Positions 17,537-26,738 of a DNA stretch of 64,000 nucleotides are shown piece after piece. The stretch comes from Bacteroidota bacterium (GTDB taxonomy: Bacteria; Bacteroidota; Bacteroidia; Bacteroidales; Dysgonomonadaceae), in the NCBI GenBank assembly GCA_023388315.1, contig JAEWGM010000002.1, positions 1 to 64,000 of the forward strand, given 5' to 3'. The notes under the pieces were generated by a model. The model was not told the origin of the DNA. It was given only the letters and a program-made list of their open reading frames with translations, and searched no databases. Positions within the stretch are counted from its first letter, which is position 1; the number at the start of each line of letters is the position of its first letter. A program made the translations under genes and the position numbers.

Positions 17537-17557
17537 CAAAAGTAATATATTTATTAC
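17537..17557 (-). promoter_or_regulatory. higBA -7 element and overlapping operator
   Basis: On the minus strand TACTTTTG (17537-17544) matches the -7 consensus just upstream of the toxin start. The perfect inverted repeat GTAATA-TATT-TATTAC (17542-17557) overlaps it, which fits an autorepression site for the HigA-HigB complex. Confidence 0.6.
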
Positions 17558-17705
17558 ATTACTGCAAGTATTTAAACAAAAAAATGCAAGAAAACCTGAA
17601 ACTAATTCTTGCCATATGTAACACAATCAATTTTCTACGTTGGTTTTTGAACAAAAAACGAAAGAACTTTAATTCTTTCAAAAACAAACTATTAATTCAA
17701 ATTTT

Positions 17706-17870
17706 TTATTTCTTCAGCCGGCCGTTTTTTCTCAACGCTTGATCCAATATCCATTGAATTTGGCCATTAACACTACGAAACTCATCAGAAGCCCATTTTT
17801 CGATGGCTTCCATAGTTTCAGCATCTAATCGAAGTGCGAAATTCTTTGTTGTCTTTTCTCTTTTTGCCAT
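17706..17870 (-). CDS. Small ribbon-helix-helix (Arc-type) DNA-binding protein
   Basis: A 54-residue protein, MAKREKTTKNFALRLDAETM and on to NGRLKK. The strand KNFALRLDAETMEAI followed by two helices (FRSVNGQIQWILDQALRKN) is the ribbon-helix-helix pattern of Arc-type repressors, which act as dimers. Its ATG lies two bases after the stop codon of the membrane protein gene upstream (TGATAATG), so it ends an operon with the SPFH protein and PH-like protein. Whether it regulates that operon is unknown; no partner toxin is visible beside it. Confidence 0.85.
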   Translation of the reverse strand: MAKREKTTKNFALRLDAETMEAIEKWASDEFRSVNGQIQWILDQALRKNGRLKK

Positions 17871-17872
17871 TA

Positions 17873-18382
17873 TCAATTTTTCATCTTATTCAATCGCTCC
17901 AAAACGTTTACCATTTCATCCGGTTTGTTTGTACCAATGACTACTTTTCTTCCGTTCATCAGCGTGAGACGTAGCCCCATATTTCCCGAAACGGTGTAAT
18001 GTTTGGTGGCATCCATCGAAATTTTAATCCCCCATCCTCCGGCTCTTAAAGGACTATATTTAATAACATGTGCCTTAGAAATAGTGCTCCAACCGTAAAA
18101 TTTATATCGGAAGTGATATGGAAATAATTGCACATAAACGCCATCTTTATTAATGTAAGTTTTCAATTTCGCGCTCAAAATTGCCGCGCTTACCAAAAGC
18201 ATTGAAAGCGTAAATACCAACAAACCGGTATCACTCATCGGGTTATCTCCCCACGGCTTTTCTGAAACAAGTTGCCGAACGGCACCCCACACAAATACTC
18301 CGTTTAACAATATCAATGTCAGCCATATCCACCACTGTCGAAATCGCTGTACTTCGTAAAACTCTACTACTTCTTTTCTCAT
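17873..18382 (-). CDS. Membrane protein with PH-like cytoplasmic domain
   Basis: A 169-residue protein with two N-terminal membrane helices (about residues 18-37 and 51-70) and a soluble domain starting KLKTYINKDGVYVQLFPYH. The alternating strands, the YGWSTISKAHVIKYSP segment and the final helix NKPDEMVNVLERLNK resemble bacterial PH-like (bPH) or DUF6141-type domains. Function is unknown. It lies between the SPFH gene and a small ribbon-helix-helix gene, in tight spacing with the latter. Confidence 0.7.
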   Translation of the reverse strand: MRKEVVEFYEVQRFRQWWIWLTLILLNGVFVWGAVRQLVSEKPWGDNPMSDTGLLVFTLSMLLVSAAILSAKLKTYINKDGVYVQLFPYHFRYKFYGWSTISKAHVIKYSPLRAGGWGIKISMDATKHYTVSGNMGLRLTLMNGRKVVIGTNKPDEMVNVLERLNKMKN

Positions 18383-18414
18383 TACAAATTAAGGAATTAG
18401 CAATATTCCCAAAA

Positions 18415-18441
18415 ATCTTCTAACTTCTAATTTCAAATTTC
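18415..18441. repeat. CTTCTAACTTCTAATTTC-type repeat after the SPFH gene
   Basis: A short array of the TTAGAA family, purine-rich on the coding (minus) strand, begins next to the stop codon of the SPFH gene. Confidence 0.65.
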
Positions 18442-19377
18442 TTACTGATACAGTGTTCCCGTATTGAGCACCGGTTGAGCCGATTCATCGGCACAAAGCA
18501 CCACGAGCAAGTTGCTCACCATGGCGGCTTTTTTATCGCAATCCATATCGATGATGTTTTCATCCTCAATTCTGTCCAACGCCATCTTCACCATGGTTAC
18601 AGCACCTTCCACAATTTTTTCACGTGCCGAAATAATTGCTTCGGCCTGCTGGCGACGAAGCATGACCGCCGCAATTTCGGGCGCATAAGCCAAATAATTA
18701 ATGCGCGCCTCCACAATTTCTATTCCCGCCATATACAAACGCGAGTTGAGCTCGTTGAGCAAATCTTCGTTTATCTCTTCCCCACCCGAGCGCAACGTCA
18801 GTTCCGAGTCCGAAACAACATTGTTGTCATACGCGTAATTGCCGGCAACTTGGCGCAGGGCAGCATCGCTTTGTACCGACACAAAGTTTTCAAAAGCTTT
18901 CATTTTGTTTGCCACGCTCATAGTTACACCGGGGGTAACGCTGCCCGAAGCCATCGTTTGAGCGTCAATTTCAAACATCGCTTTATACGTGTCTTTTAAC
19001 TTCCACACCAGAACTAAGCCGATTAATACGGGATTTCCCACTTTATCGTTTACTTTTATGGGGTCGACGTTCAAGTTGCGCGCACGCATCGATAATTTTT
19101 TGCGCGTTATAAACGGATTAACCCAGAAAAAGCCCGTTTCACGGAAAGTTCCTTTGTATTTTCCGAAGAAAACCATCACCGATGATTCATTGGGTTCAAG
19201 CTTCATCAGCCCCGGCAACAAAAGAAACCAAATAACAGAACCAGCAATTCCCGACACAATGCCCCAGGGGCCTTGGAAAAAAGACCACACAATCAACGCC
19301 AACAAGGCGAGTATAACAAACAACATAACAAAGCCATTGGCTTTAAACCCTTTGTAATTGATTTCTTTTGTCTCCAT
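18442..19377 (-). CDS. SPFH-domain (stomatin/prohibitin-like) membrane protein
   Basis: A 311-residue protein with two adjacent N-terminal hydrophobic segments (about residues 14-34 and 36-56), followed by an SPFH domain: LEPNESSVMVFFGKYKGTFRETGFFWVNPF at its start, then VNDKVGNPVLIGLVLVWKLKDTYKAMFEID, and the long helical region ALRQVAGNYAYDN...RRQQAEAIISAREKIVEGAV typical of flotillin/stomatin oligomers. Such proteins form ring-like assemblies at the membrane. It heads an operon with a PH-like membrane protein and a ribbon-helix-helix regulator and has a near-consensus promoter upstream. Confidence 0.9.
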   Translation of the reverse strand: METKEINYKGFKANGFVMLFVILALLALIVWSFFQGPWGIVSGIAGSVIWFLLLPGLMKLEPNESSVMVFFGKYKGTFRETGFFWVNPFITRKKLSMRARNLNVDPIKVNDKVGNPVLIGLVLVWKLKDTYKAMFEIDAQTMASGSVTPGVTMSVANKMKAFENFVSVQSDAALRQVAGNYAYDNNVVSDSELTLRSGGEEINEDLLNELNSRLYMAGIEIVEARINYLAYAPEIAAVMLRRQQAEAIISAREKIVEGAVTMVKMALDRIEDENIIDMDCDKKAAMVSNLLVVLCADESAQPVLNTGTLYQ

Positions 19378-19412
19378 AAAAGTAAATTTAAAATGATATT
19401 ATTTTGATATCA

Positions 19413-19443
19413 CAAATGTAGGCTTATTTTTTTAATTTGCAAA
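19413..19443 (-). promoter_or_regulatory. Promoter of the SPFH operon
   Basis: Read on the minus strand: TTTG (19440-19443), 19 bases, TACATTTG (19413-19420). This is a full match to the Bacteroidota promoter consensus, 35 bases before the SPFH start codon. Confidence 0.82.
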
Positions 19444-19503
19444 AGAAAATTTGTTTTTTTGATAAATTTTTCACTTTCATATACTCGTCACCCACCTCCC
19501 AAT

Positions 19504-19573
19504 GCTCTTCGCTCTTCGCTCTTCGCTCTTTGCCCAACACCCAACGCCCAACGCTCAACGCCCAACGCTCAAT
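19504..19573. repeat. Tandem GCTCTTC and CCCAACGCTCAA repeats
   Basis: Three and a half copies of GCTCTTC are followed by about five imperfect copies of CCCAACGC/CTCAACGC. The stretch lies in the 313-base gap between the SPFH operon and the M3 peptidase gene. A similar fragment (TTTGCTCAAAGCTCAACGCTT) is split at 39390-39410. I see no coding potential; the gap otherwise holds only the two divergent promoters. Confidence 0.8.
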
Positions 19574-19621
19574 GCAATAAACAATTAAGCTAAATCGTTA
19601 CCGATTTCAATAAAAAAATTA

Positions 19622-19629
19622 TACCTTTG
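19622..19629 (+). promoter_or_regulatory. -7 element (TACCTTTG) of the first M3 peptidase gene
   Basis: TACCTTTGC, 61 bases before the start codon, fits TAnnTTTG. No TTTG at the expected -33 spacing, only a TTTC. Confidence 0.5.
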
Positions 19630-19690
19630 CGATAATTTTCAATTTCATGCGCGAAATTAAAATCGTATAAATAAATTAATTAATACTCGA

Positions 19691-21817
19691 ATGAAAAAAG
19701 TACTTTTTATTATGTTAGCAGCTACCACTCTACTTGCTTGCAACAACTCAACACAAACCTCCCGCAAAAGCTCAGGCGAGCCGGGAAGCATTTTTTTAAC
19801 CGAATTTGATACGCAATTTGGCATGCCTCCGTTTGACCAAATTGTTTTCGACGATTTCAAACCTGCTTTTCTACAAGGGATGGAAGAACAGGCAAAAGAA
19901 ATTGACGCGATTGTAAACAATTCCGAAGCACCAACGTTTGAAAACACCATTGTGGCATTAGACAACAGCGGCCGTTTACTCGGACGCGTTTCACGCGTTT
20001 TTTACGGACTAAGAGGCGCCGAAACAAACGATTCCATTCAGAAACTGGCATCGGAACTTTCTCCGCTTTTATCGGAACACCGCGATAACATTAACCTGAA
20101 CGAAAAACTGTTTGAGCGCATTAAAACGATTCACGACGACAGCGCAAACCTAAGCCTCACCACTGAACAAAAGAAATTACTGAGCGACTACTATAAAGGT
20201 TTTGTGCGCTCGGGCATTATGTTGGAAGAAGACGCGAAAAACAGGTTGCGTGAGATTAACAAAGAAATGTCGGCGCTCACGTTGAAATTTGGCGAAAACT
20301 TATTGAACGAAACCAACGGTTATAAACTGGTTATCGATGACGAAAAAGACCTCGCAGGCCTTCCCGCCGGCGTGGTGGCAGCCGCTGCCGAAACAGCCAA
20401 AAACGAAGGCGAAGAAGGAAAATGGGTTTTCACCCTTCAAAAACCAAGTTGGTTGCCTTTTTTACAATACGCCGATAACCGCGACTTACGCGAAAAACTG
20501 TACAAAGCAATGTACATGCGCGGCGACAACGACAACTCGAACGACAACAAAAAAATTATCAACGATTTAACCAACCTACGCATTGAGAGAGCGCAACTCT
20601 TGGGATTTGACTCACACGCCGATTTTATTTTGGCGGAAAACATGGCGAAAAACCCGGCCAATGTGTATAAATTGCTAAACGAAGTATGGGAATACGCGTT
20701 GCCGCAAGCCAAGAAAGAAGCTGCCGAGTTGCAAGCAATGATTGATGCCGAAGGTGGCGATTTTAAATTGCAATCGTGGGACTGGTGGTATTACACCGAA
20801 AAACTGCGCGAGCAAAAATACGCGCTCAACGAAGAAGAGACTAAACCCTATTTTAAAATGGAAAACGTGCGCGAAGGCGTTTTCATGGTGGCCAACAAAT
20901 TGTTTGGCTTAAGCTTCAAAAAATTGGACAACGTGCCCGTTTACCATCCCGAAGTGGAAGCATACGAAGTATTGGATAATGACGGCTCCCACATTGCCGT
21001 TTTCTATACCGATTATTTCCCCCGCGCGGGCAAAAATGCCGGTGCTTGGATGAGCAGCTTCCGCGGTCAACAAGTGTTGGATGGCGAAAACATTCGTCCG
21101 CTTATCTACAACGTGGGCAATTTCACCCGTCCCACGCAAGACACGCCATCATTGCTTACGTTGGATGAGGTGGAAACGCTTTTCCACGAATTTGGACACG
21201 CCTTGCACGGTATGTTGTCAAACGTTACCTATTCCGGTGTTGCGGGAACAAGCGTTTCGCGCGACTTTGTGGAGCTTCCCTCTCAAATTATGGAACATTG
21301 GGCATTCCATCCCGAAGTGTTGAAACTGTATGCGAAACATTACGAAACCGGTGAAGTAATTCCCGATTCGCTTATCGAAAAAATAGACGCCGCCTCTAAA
21401 TTCAATATGGGCTTCATTACCACCGAGTTTGTAGCTGCAGCGCTGTTAGATATGGATTATCACACGCAAACCAAGCAACAAAACTTCGATGTGCGTGATT
21501 TTGAAAAGAAATCCATGGAGAAAATCGGCCTTATCGATGAAATAATTCCGCGCTATCGCAGTACTTATTTCTCACACATTTTCAGCGGCGGTTATTCATC
21601 CGGATATTATGCCTATATGTGGGCGGAGGTGTTAGACGCGGACGCTTTCCAACCCTTTATTGAAAAAGGCGTTTTCGATCAAACCACGGCACAATCGTTC
21701 CGCGACAACGTGCTCTCGAAAGGCGGATCGGACGACCCGATGGTTCTCTACAAAAAATACAGAGGCGCCGAACCCAATCCCGTCTATTTGTTAAAAAACA
21801 GAGGATTTGTACAATAA
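19691..21817 (+). CDS. M3 family oligopeptidase lipoprotein (Dcp-like)
   Basis: Zinc metallopeptidase of the thimet oligopeptidase/peptidyl-dipeptidase family, cutting short peptides. The 708-residue protein carries a lipoprotein signal (MKKVLFIMLAATTLLAC, Cys 17), so it probably acts on the periplasmic side. The zinc site FHEFGHALHG is at about residues 498-507 (H499, E500, H503), and the downstream Glu and the GYSSGYYAYMWAEVLDADAF segment that shapes the substrate tunnel are present. A paralogue with a Sec signal instead of a lipobox lies at 40967. Naming as Dcp is by similarity; substrate specificity is not shown. Confidence 0.94.
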   Translation: MKKVLFIMLAATTLLACNNSTQTSRKSSGEPGSIFLTEFDTQFGMPPFDQIVFDDFKPAFLQGMEEQAKEIDAIVNNSEAPTFENTIVALDNSGRLLGRVSRVFYGLRGAETNDSIQKLASELSPLLSEHRDNINLNEKLFERIKTIHDDSANLSLTTEQKKLLSDYYKGFVRSGIMLEEDAKNRLREINKEMSALTLKFGENLLNETNGYKLVIDDEKDLAGLPAGVVAAAAETAKNEGEEGKWVFTLQKPSWLPFLQYADNRDLREKLYKAMYMRGDNDNSNDNKKIINDLTNLRIERAQLLGFDSHADFILAENMAKNPANVYKLLNEVWEYALPQAKKEAAELQAMIDAEGGDFKLQSWDWWYYTEKLREQKYALNEEETKPYFKMENVREGVFMVANKLFGLSFKKLDNVPVYHPEVEAYEVLDNDGSHIAVFYTDYFPRAGKNAGAWMSSFRGQQVLDGENIRPLIYNVGNFTRPTQDTPSLLTLDEVETLFHEFGHALHGMLSNVTYSGVAGTSVSRDFVELPSQIMEHWAFHPEVLKLYAKHYETGEVIPDSLIEKIDAASKFNMGFITTEFVAAALLDMDYHTQTKQQNFDVRDFEKKSMEKIGLIDEIIPRYRSTYFSHIFSGGYSSGYYAYMWAEVLDADAFQPFIEKGVFDQTTAQSFRDNVLSKGGSDDPMVLYKKYRGAEPNPVYLLKNRGFVQ

Positions 21818-21834
21818 TTAATCCGCTTCCATTG

Positions 21835-21874
21835 AAATCGTCAGGTTATTTTGTAAATAATCTGACGATTTTGT
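21835..21874 (+). terminator. Terminator after the first M3 peptidase gene
   Basis: AAATCGTCAGGTTATTT pairs with AAATAATCTGACGATTT (one G-U pair) around a three-base loop and runs into TTGTCTT. Confidence 0.8.
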
Positions 21875-21896
21875 CTTAAAGAAGACAAAAAAGATG

Positions 21897-21904
21897 TATA
21901 TTTG
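21897..21904 (+). promoter_or_regulatory. -7 element (TATATTTG) of secDF
   Basis: TATATTTGCAC fits the consensus and lies 101 bases before the secDF start, just beyond a terminator, leaving a leader of about 95 bases. The nearest TTTG upstream is 23 bases away, wider than usual. Confidence 0.5.
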
Positions 21905-22005
21905 CACGCTCAAAATAAAAGGCATCAAAAGTGCCTTTATTTTTGCATGTAAAATCAAATAAAAACCTATTAAACAATAAATTGTAAATAAAAAGTAATA
22001 TTGAA

Positions 22006-24957
22006 ATGCAAAACAAAGGATTTATCAGAGTTTTCAGTATTATTCTAACAGCCATTTGTTTGTTTTACCTCTCATTTTCTATTGTGGGCAGGCAATACAA
22101 CAAAAAAGCAGACCAATACGCAAACGGAAACTTAGCCCTTAAGAATCAATACCTCGATTCTTTATCCACCGAAAAAGTTTTTCTTGGATATACACTGAAA
22201 CAAGTTCGTGAAAAAGAAATCGGTTTAGGACTCGACCTCAAAGGCGGTATGAACGTGGTGTTGGAAGTGGATGCTGCAGGAGTATTGAGATCGCTCGCAA
22301 ACACAGACGACCCGCAATTCAACCAAGCTTTGCAGGAAACAATTGTTCAAAACAGAAGAGGAAGTTCATCTGACTTTATTTCGCTCTTCCAACAAAATTA
22401 CGAACGCATAAATCCCGACGGAAGGCTGTCAAATATTTTCAGCATTACTATGGGCGACCGCGTAAGCCCAACGGCAAGCAACAACGAAGTAATTTCCACC
22501 TTGCGCCAAGAGTTAGCCAGTGTGGCAAACAACTCGTTCAACGTGTTGGCCACCCGTATAGACCGCTTTGGTGTGGTAGCACCCAATATTCAACGGTTAG
22601 ATCGCGCGGAACGCATTTTAATTGAATTACCGGGTATTGATGAGCCGGAGCGTGTGCGTAACCTCTTGCAAGGAAGCGCCAACTTGGAATTCTGGAAAAC
22701 ATACAACACCAACGAATTGGGCGTTTATTTCAACCAGCTGAACTCGCTTTCTTCGGAATATGCCATGGCAAAAAGAAGCAACCTTCCCGACACAACCGTT
22801 ACCGAGGTTGCCGAACCACAACCCGCGGAAGAAGATTCGCTTTTAGCCGAAGAAACCACCGGTTTACCCGCGCCGTTGTATGTGGAAGAAGCAAAAGAAA
22901 TTGAAATCGTAAAAAGTTTCATGGAGTATTTCGACCAACCTTATTACGCGATGGGCGCCCCGGGCCCCATTGTGGGAACGGTTGCCAAAAACGATACTGC
23001 CGCGGTAAACTTTTTATTGCAACGATATAAAGATGTATTCCCAGCCGACGTGCGCTTCAAATGGGGATTCAAACCCATTGACCCGCGCGAAACGTTCTTT
23101 GAGCTATTCGCCCTGAAAGGTGATGGCAGCCGACGCGGCCCTGCATTGGATGGCGACGTGGTAACCAACGCCCGTGCCGACCAAGGACAACAAGGTTCGG
23201 CTTGGGAAGTGAACATGACGATGAATTCTGCCGGAGCCAGCAGATGGGCAACCATCACTGGAGCCGAAATTGGAAAATCCATCGCCATTGTGTTGGATGG
23301 CTACGTTTATTCAGCGCCTACTGTGAATGGGCGAATTGATGGCGGACGTTCTAACATCACCGGAAACTTCTCACCGCAAGAGGCGCAAGACTTGGAAAAC
23401 GTGCTCAAATCGGGTAAAATGCAAGCAGGCGTGCGCATTGTGCAAGAAGACGTGGTGGGCCCATCGTTAGGACAGGAAGCAATTAAAGACGGATTTGTTT
23501 CGTTCATCATCGCGTTAATCGTGCTGTTTATTTTCACTTGCTTGTTATACGGACTTATTCCGGGAATGGTGATTAACGGCGCGCTGCTGTTGAACTTCTT
23601 CTTTACATTGGGGGCTTTGGCTGCTTTCCAAGCAGTGCTCACGTTGCCCGGTATTGCCGGTATGATTCTGTCGCTGGCAATGGCTGTTGACGCCAATGTG
23701 CTTATCAACGAGCGCATTAAGGAAGAACTTGCCGCAGGAAAAGCATTGCGTCGCGCGGTGGAAGACGGGTACAAAAACGCTTTCTCCGCCATTATCGACT
23801 CTAACTTAACAACCATCATCACGGGTATTATTCTCGCGATGTTCGGAACCGGCGCCATCAGAGGATTTGCCATCACACTGATTATCGGTATTACCGCCTC
23901 GTTTATCACCGCTGTGTTCATCACGCGTATGGTTTACGAAAACCGTTTCGAAAAAGGCAAATGGCTCAATCTTACGTTCAACACGAAATTCTCGAAATCT
24001 CTTTTCAAACAATACAGCCTCAATTTCATTCAGAAAAGCAGGAGCGTAATGCTCGCTATCGCGGTATTTATCGTGATAAGTATCGCTTCGCTGTTCATTA
24101 TGAAACTGAATACCGGTATCGACTTCACCGGCGGACGAAATTACATTGTTCGTTTCGACCAACCTGTACGCACGGGAGATGTGCAAAGCGCATTGGTACC
24201 TTACTTGGGCGAATCGGTTCGGGTAATTACCATCGGTTCCAGCAATCAGGTGCGTATTTCCACCAACTATATGATTGAAGAGGATTCCGACCACATTGAA
24301 GAAGAATTGATCGGCTTGTTGGGACAAGGCTTACAAGAGTTCACCACGCCCGGAAAAACCATCGACGAGCACATACAAAGCTCACAAAAAGTGGGGCCGA
24401 GCGTAGCGGAGGATATGCTTAAAGACGCGTTTCTCGCGCTGACCATCGCGTTAATTTGTATGGGATTGTATATCTTGCTCCGATTCCGCAACTGGGCGTT
24501 CTCTTTGGGAACCGTTACCGCCCTCGCGGTGGACACGTTCGCGGTGATTGGCCTCTATTCATTGTTGTGGAAAGTGATGCCGTTCTCTATGGAGATTGAC
24601 CAAACATTTGTGGCGGCAATTCTTACCATTGTTGGGTACTCAATTAACGATAAAGTGGTGGTGTTCGACCGTGTGCGTGAGTACATGCAACTATATCCCA
24701 AACGCGGTTTGGTAGAGTTGTTCAACGATTCAATGAACGCCACGCTGGCACGTACCATCAACACCAGTGTGAGTACAATATTGGTAATTGTATGTATTCT
24801 TTTCTTCGGTGGCGATGCTGTGAGAAGTTTCGTATTCGCTATGCTTATTGGTGTGGTGGTTGGAACGATAACCAGTTTGTTTGTTGCTTCGCCTGTAGCT
24901 TACACCGTGATGAAGAATCAACGAAATAAAAAACAAGTAGATACAAAAAGAAATTAA
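22006..24957 (+). CDS. secDF: Protein translocase subunit SecDF (fusion)
   Basis: Proton-driven subunit that helps pull secreted proteins through the SecYEG channel from the periplasmic side. At 983 residues SecD and SecF are fused, as usual in Bacteroidota. The SecD half has the first membrane helix (residues 7-27), LGLDLKGGMNVVLEVD, a large periplasmic P1 region with a low-complexity Glu/Ala insert near 265-290, and the membrane block around VLFIFTCLLYGLIPGM...AMAVDANVLINERIKEE. The SecF half begins near residue 670 with LNTGIDFTGGRNYIV and has TIVGYSINDKVVVFDRVRE. The conserved channel Asp residues are present in both. It is followed by a terminator and stands alone. Confidence 0.97.
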   Translation: MQNKGFIRVFSIILTAICLFYLSFSIVGRQYNKKADQYANGNLALKNQYLDSLSTEKVFLGYTLKQVREKEIGLGLDLKGGMNVVLEVDAAGVLRSLANTDDPQFNQALQETIVQNRRGSSSDFISLFQQNYERINPDGRLSNIFSITMGDRVSPTASNNEVISTLRQELASVANNSFNVLATRIDRFGVVAPNIQRLDRAERILIELPGIDEPERVRNLLQGSANLEFWKTYNTNELGVYFNQLNSLSSEYAMAKRSNLPDTTVTEVAEPQPAEEDSLLAEETTGLPAPLYVEEAKEIEIVKSFMEYFDQPYYAMGAPGPIVGTVAKNDTAAVNFLLQRYKDVFPADVRFKWGFKPIDPRETFFELFALKGDGSRRGPALDGDVVTNARADQGQQGSAWEVNMTMNSAGASRWATITGAEIGKSIAIVLDGYVYSAPTVNGRIDGGRSNITGNFSPQEAQDLENVLKSGKMQAGVRIVQEDVVGPSLGQEAIKDGFVSFIIALIVLFIFTCLLYGLIPGMVINGALLLNFFFTLGALAAFQAVLTLPGIAGMILSLAMAVDANVLINERIKEELAAGKALRRAVEDGYKNAFSAIIDSNLTTIITGIILAMFGTGAIRGFAITLIIGITASFITAVFITRMVYENRFEKGKWLNLTFNTKFSKSLFKQYSLNFIQKSRSVMLAIAVFIVISIASLFIMKLNTGIDFTGGRNYIVRFDQPVRTGDVQSALVPYLGESVRVITIGSSNQVRISTNYMIEEDSDHIEEELIGLLGQGLQEFTTPGKTIDEHIQSSQKVGPSVAEDMLKDAFLALTIALICMGLYILLRFRNWAFSLGTVTALAVDTFAVIGLYSLLWKVMPFSMEIDQTFVAAILTIVGYSINDKVVVFDRVREYMQLYPKRGLVELFNDSMNATLARTINTSVSTILVIVCILFFGGDAVRSFVFAMLIGVVVGTITSLFVASPVAYTVMKNQRNKKQVDTKRN

Positions 24958-24979
24958 CCTGATCTACTTCGCAGAATAT

Positions 24980-25017
24980 AAAACGGAACGCATTTTTTGT
25001 GTTCCGTTTTTGTTTTT
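24980..25017 (+). terminator. Terminator after secDF
   Basis: AAAACGGAAC pairs with GTTCCGTTTT across an 11-base loop, followed by TGTTTTT. Confidence 0.88.
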
Positions 25018-25041
25018 CTATTTATTTATTTCTTACATTTG
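25009..25041 (+). promoter_or_regulatory. Promoter of the beta-propeller gene
   Basis: TTTG (25009-25012), 21 bases, TACATTTG (25034-25041). The -33 box lies in the secDF terminator tail and the start codon follows 29 bases after the -7 box. Confidence 0.65.
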
Positions 25042-25070
25042 CCATGTAAAAACCACTAAGAAATCTTCAA

Positions 25071-26630
25071 ATGAAAAAACCACTTCTCACCGCGCTGTGT
25101 TTGGTTTCGCTGCAATGCATCCTTGCCCAAAGCAACGCCGCTTTTTTCACCGTTAAAGATACCGTAACAGGCAAACTGCACGACGGGAAAGAAATTTTGG
25201 CAAAAGAATATATCGCTCCCGAAAAAATTTACGAATGGAACATTTATGAACCCGACAACGATTTGTTGCTGGAACTACGTACCACCGACAAGAGAGGAAG
25301 ATTCAGAAACAAGGGCGCGCTTTACGCCATCAAGTTGGATGATAAAAGTATAAAGTGGCAGCGAGATATCGATTACGGTAATTCCGAAACGCGGTACGAC
25401 AACGATTTTCTGCTGCTATACCATAAAAACAGAATCCATCGCCTTCATCCCGAAACAGGAAACTCAATGTGGGAATCAAAAAACGATCTTTACTTCATTG
25501 AACCACACCTTAACATCGGTTTAAGTTATCCGATAGGCAATTTTTCAGACCGAATGAGCGCGATTGACATGAACACGGGCGCCGAATTGTGGAAACAAAA
25601 GTTAGACCGCTCTTACGGCTGGGACGATGTATATATGTACAACGACTCGCTGGTGCTGATTGCAGTAAACGGCATACACGGATTCAACCTGCACAACGGC
25701 GGCAATTGGCATTACGAGGCCAACACCAACCGAAAAGACATTGGCGCCACCATTGCCAAGAATGTTGCCGGTGCCGTAATTGGTGTTTTAACGGGTGTGG
25801 TGGTGTACGACCCCGAACTGGATATCGCCACCGATATGGTATCTAATATTTTTATTGACCCGGCGGGAAATATTATTCAGGCATCGCGCGATAAAATTGC
25901 TTCGTTAACCCCGCAAGGCGATGAAAATTGGGCCACGCCACTTCCAAAAAACATCACATCAAAGTCAACGTTGTTTCTCATAGACAATACGTTGTATATG
26001 ATAAACAAAGGTTTTGCCAAATATAACGGCGATTTTTCAATGGTGGGCGCGCCCTATTTCGCCGCCTTCAACTTGAGCGACGGAAAACAACTTTACTTGA
26101 ACGAGATTGAGGAAAAAAGAGATTTCATTCGCAGTTTTCAGGTGATTAACAATCACTTGTTTTTGATTTTCCGCAACAAAATAGCCACGTATTCCCTCGC
26201 CGATGGCTCTTTTCAAAAAGAGTTAATCATTGAAACATTGGACAAGGATGAACAATTGGAAGAGTTTTTCGTGAAGGATATTTTTGTGAAACAAAACGAT
26301 TCGCTGTTCACCGATTTATTGCATGTGAATCCCGAACTCAGCTACGTGAGAACAGACGCGTACAGGGTATTTGGACTGAACGACAATTTAGAACTTACCG
26401 AGACCTACAACAAGGAGCATATTTTTCACAAAACAATGGAGTATGGGCCGTTCACATTCATCACAAACGACGATAAAACCAACATCGTGCTAAACGAAAA
26501 CCATGAGCCGGTGGCCGAATTGCAAACTACGTCTCGAATGTTTATCCACGGAAACAAACTATACACAATTGACAAGGAATCGATTCGGGAAACCGATTTG
26601 CTACAATTGACAGAAGATGTGAGATTTTAG
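25071..26630 (+). CDS. Secreted PQQ-like beta-propeller protein
   Basis: A 519-residue exported protein with signal peptide MKKPLLTALCLVSLQCILAQ. The mature part contains repeated blades such as LYAIKLDDKSIKWQRDI, IHRLHPETGNSMWES and MSAIDMNTGAELWKQKL, the pattern of PQQ-binding-like (Trp-docking) beta-propellers, which are structural repeats and do not by themselves show that PQQ is bound. A hydrophobic Gly/Val/Ala stretch near residues 232-246 (ATIAKNVAGAVIGVLTGVVV) interrupts the propeller and is unusual. Function is unknown. It has its own promoter and is followed by a TTAGA-type repeat and tRNA-Thr. Confidence 0.75.
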   Translation: MKKPLLTALCLVSLQCILAQSNAAFFTVKDTVTGKLHDGKEILAKEYIAPEKIYEWNIYEPDNDLLLELRTTDKRGRFRNKGALYAIKLDDKSIKWQRDIDYGNSETRYDNDFLLLYHKNRIHRLHPETGNSMWESKNDLYFIEPHLNIGLSYPIGNFSDRMSAIDMNTGAELWKQKLDRSYGWDDVYMYNDSLVLIAVNGIHGFNLHNGGNWHYEANTNRKDIGATIAKNVAGAVIGVLTGVVVYDPELDIATDMVSNIFIDPAGNIIQASRDKIASLTPQGDENWATPLPKNITSKSTLFLIDNTLYMINKGFAKYNGDFSMVGAPYFAAFNLSDGKQLYLNEIEEKRDFIRSFQVINNHLFLIFRNKIATYSLADGSFQKELIIETLDKDEQLEEFFVKDIFVKQNDSLFTDLLHVNPELSYVRTDAYRVFGLNDNLELTETYNKEHIFHKTMEYGPFTFITNDDKTNIVLNENHEPVAELQTTSRMFIHGNKLYTIDKESIRETDLLQLTEDVRF

Positions 26631-26656
26631 ATTTTTAGATTTTAGACTTTTAGACA
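26625..26656. repeat. TTTTAGATTTTTAGA repeat at a stop codon
   Basis: Irregular copies of TTTTAGA run from the last codons of the beta-propeller gene onward; the TAG stop codon belongs to the repeat. Confidence 0.65.
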
Positions 26657-26738
26657 GATGGAAGAACGTCAATTGTTAATACTTTGGGGCATTGCAAAAG
26701 CCGATTGACGGAGGAAAAGAATTAAAATAGAAGAATTC

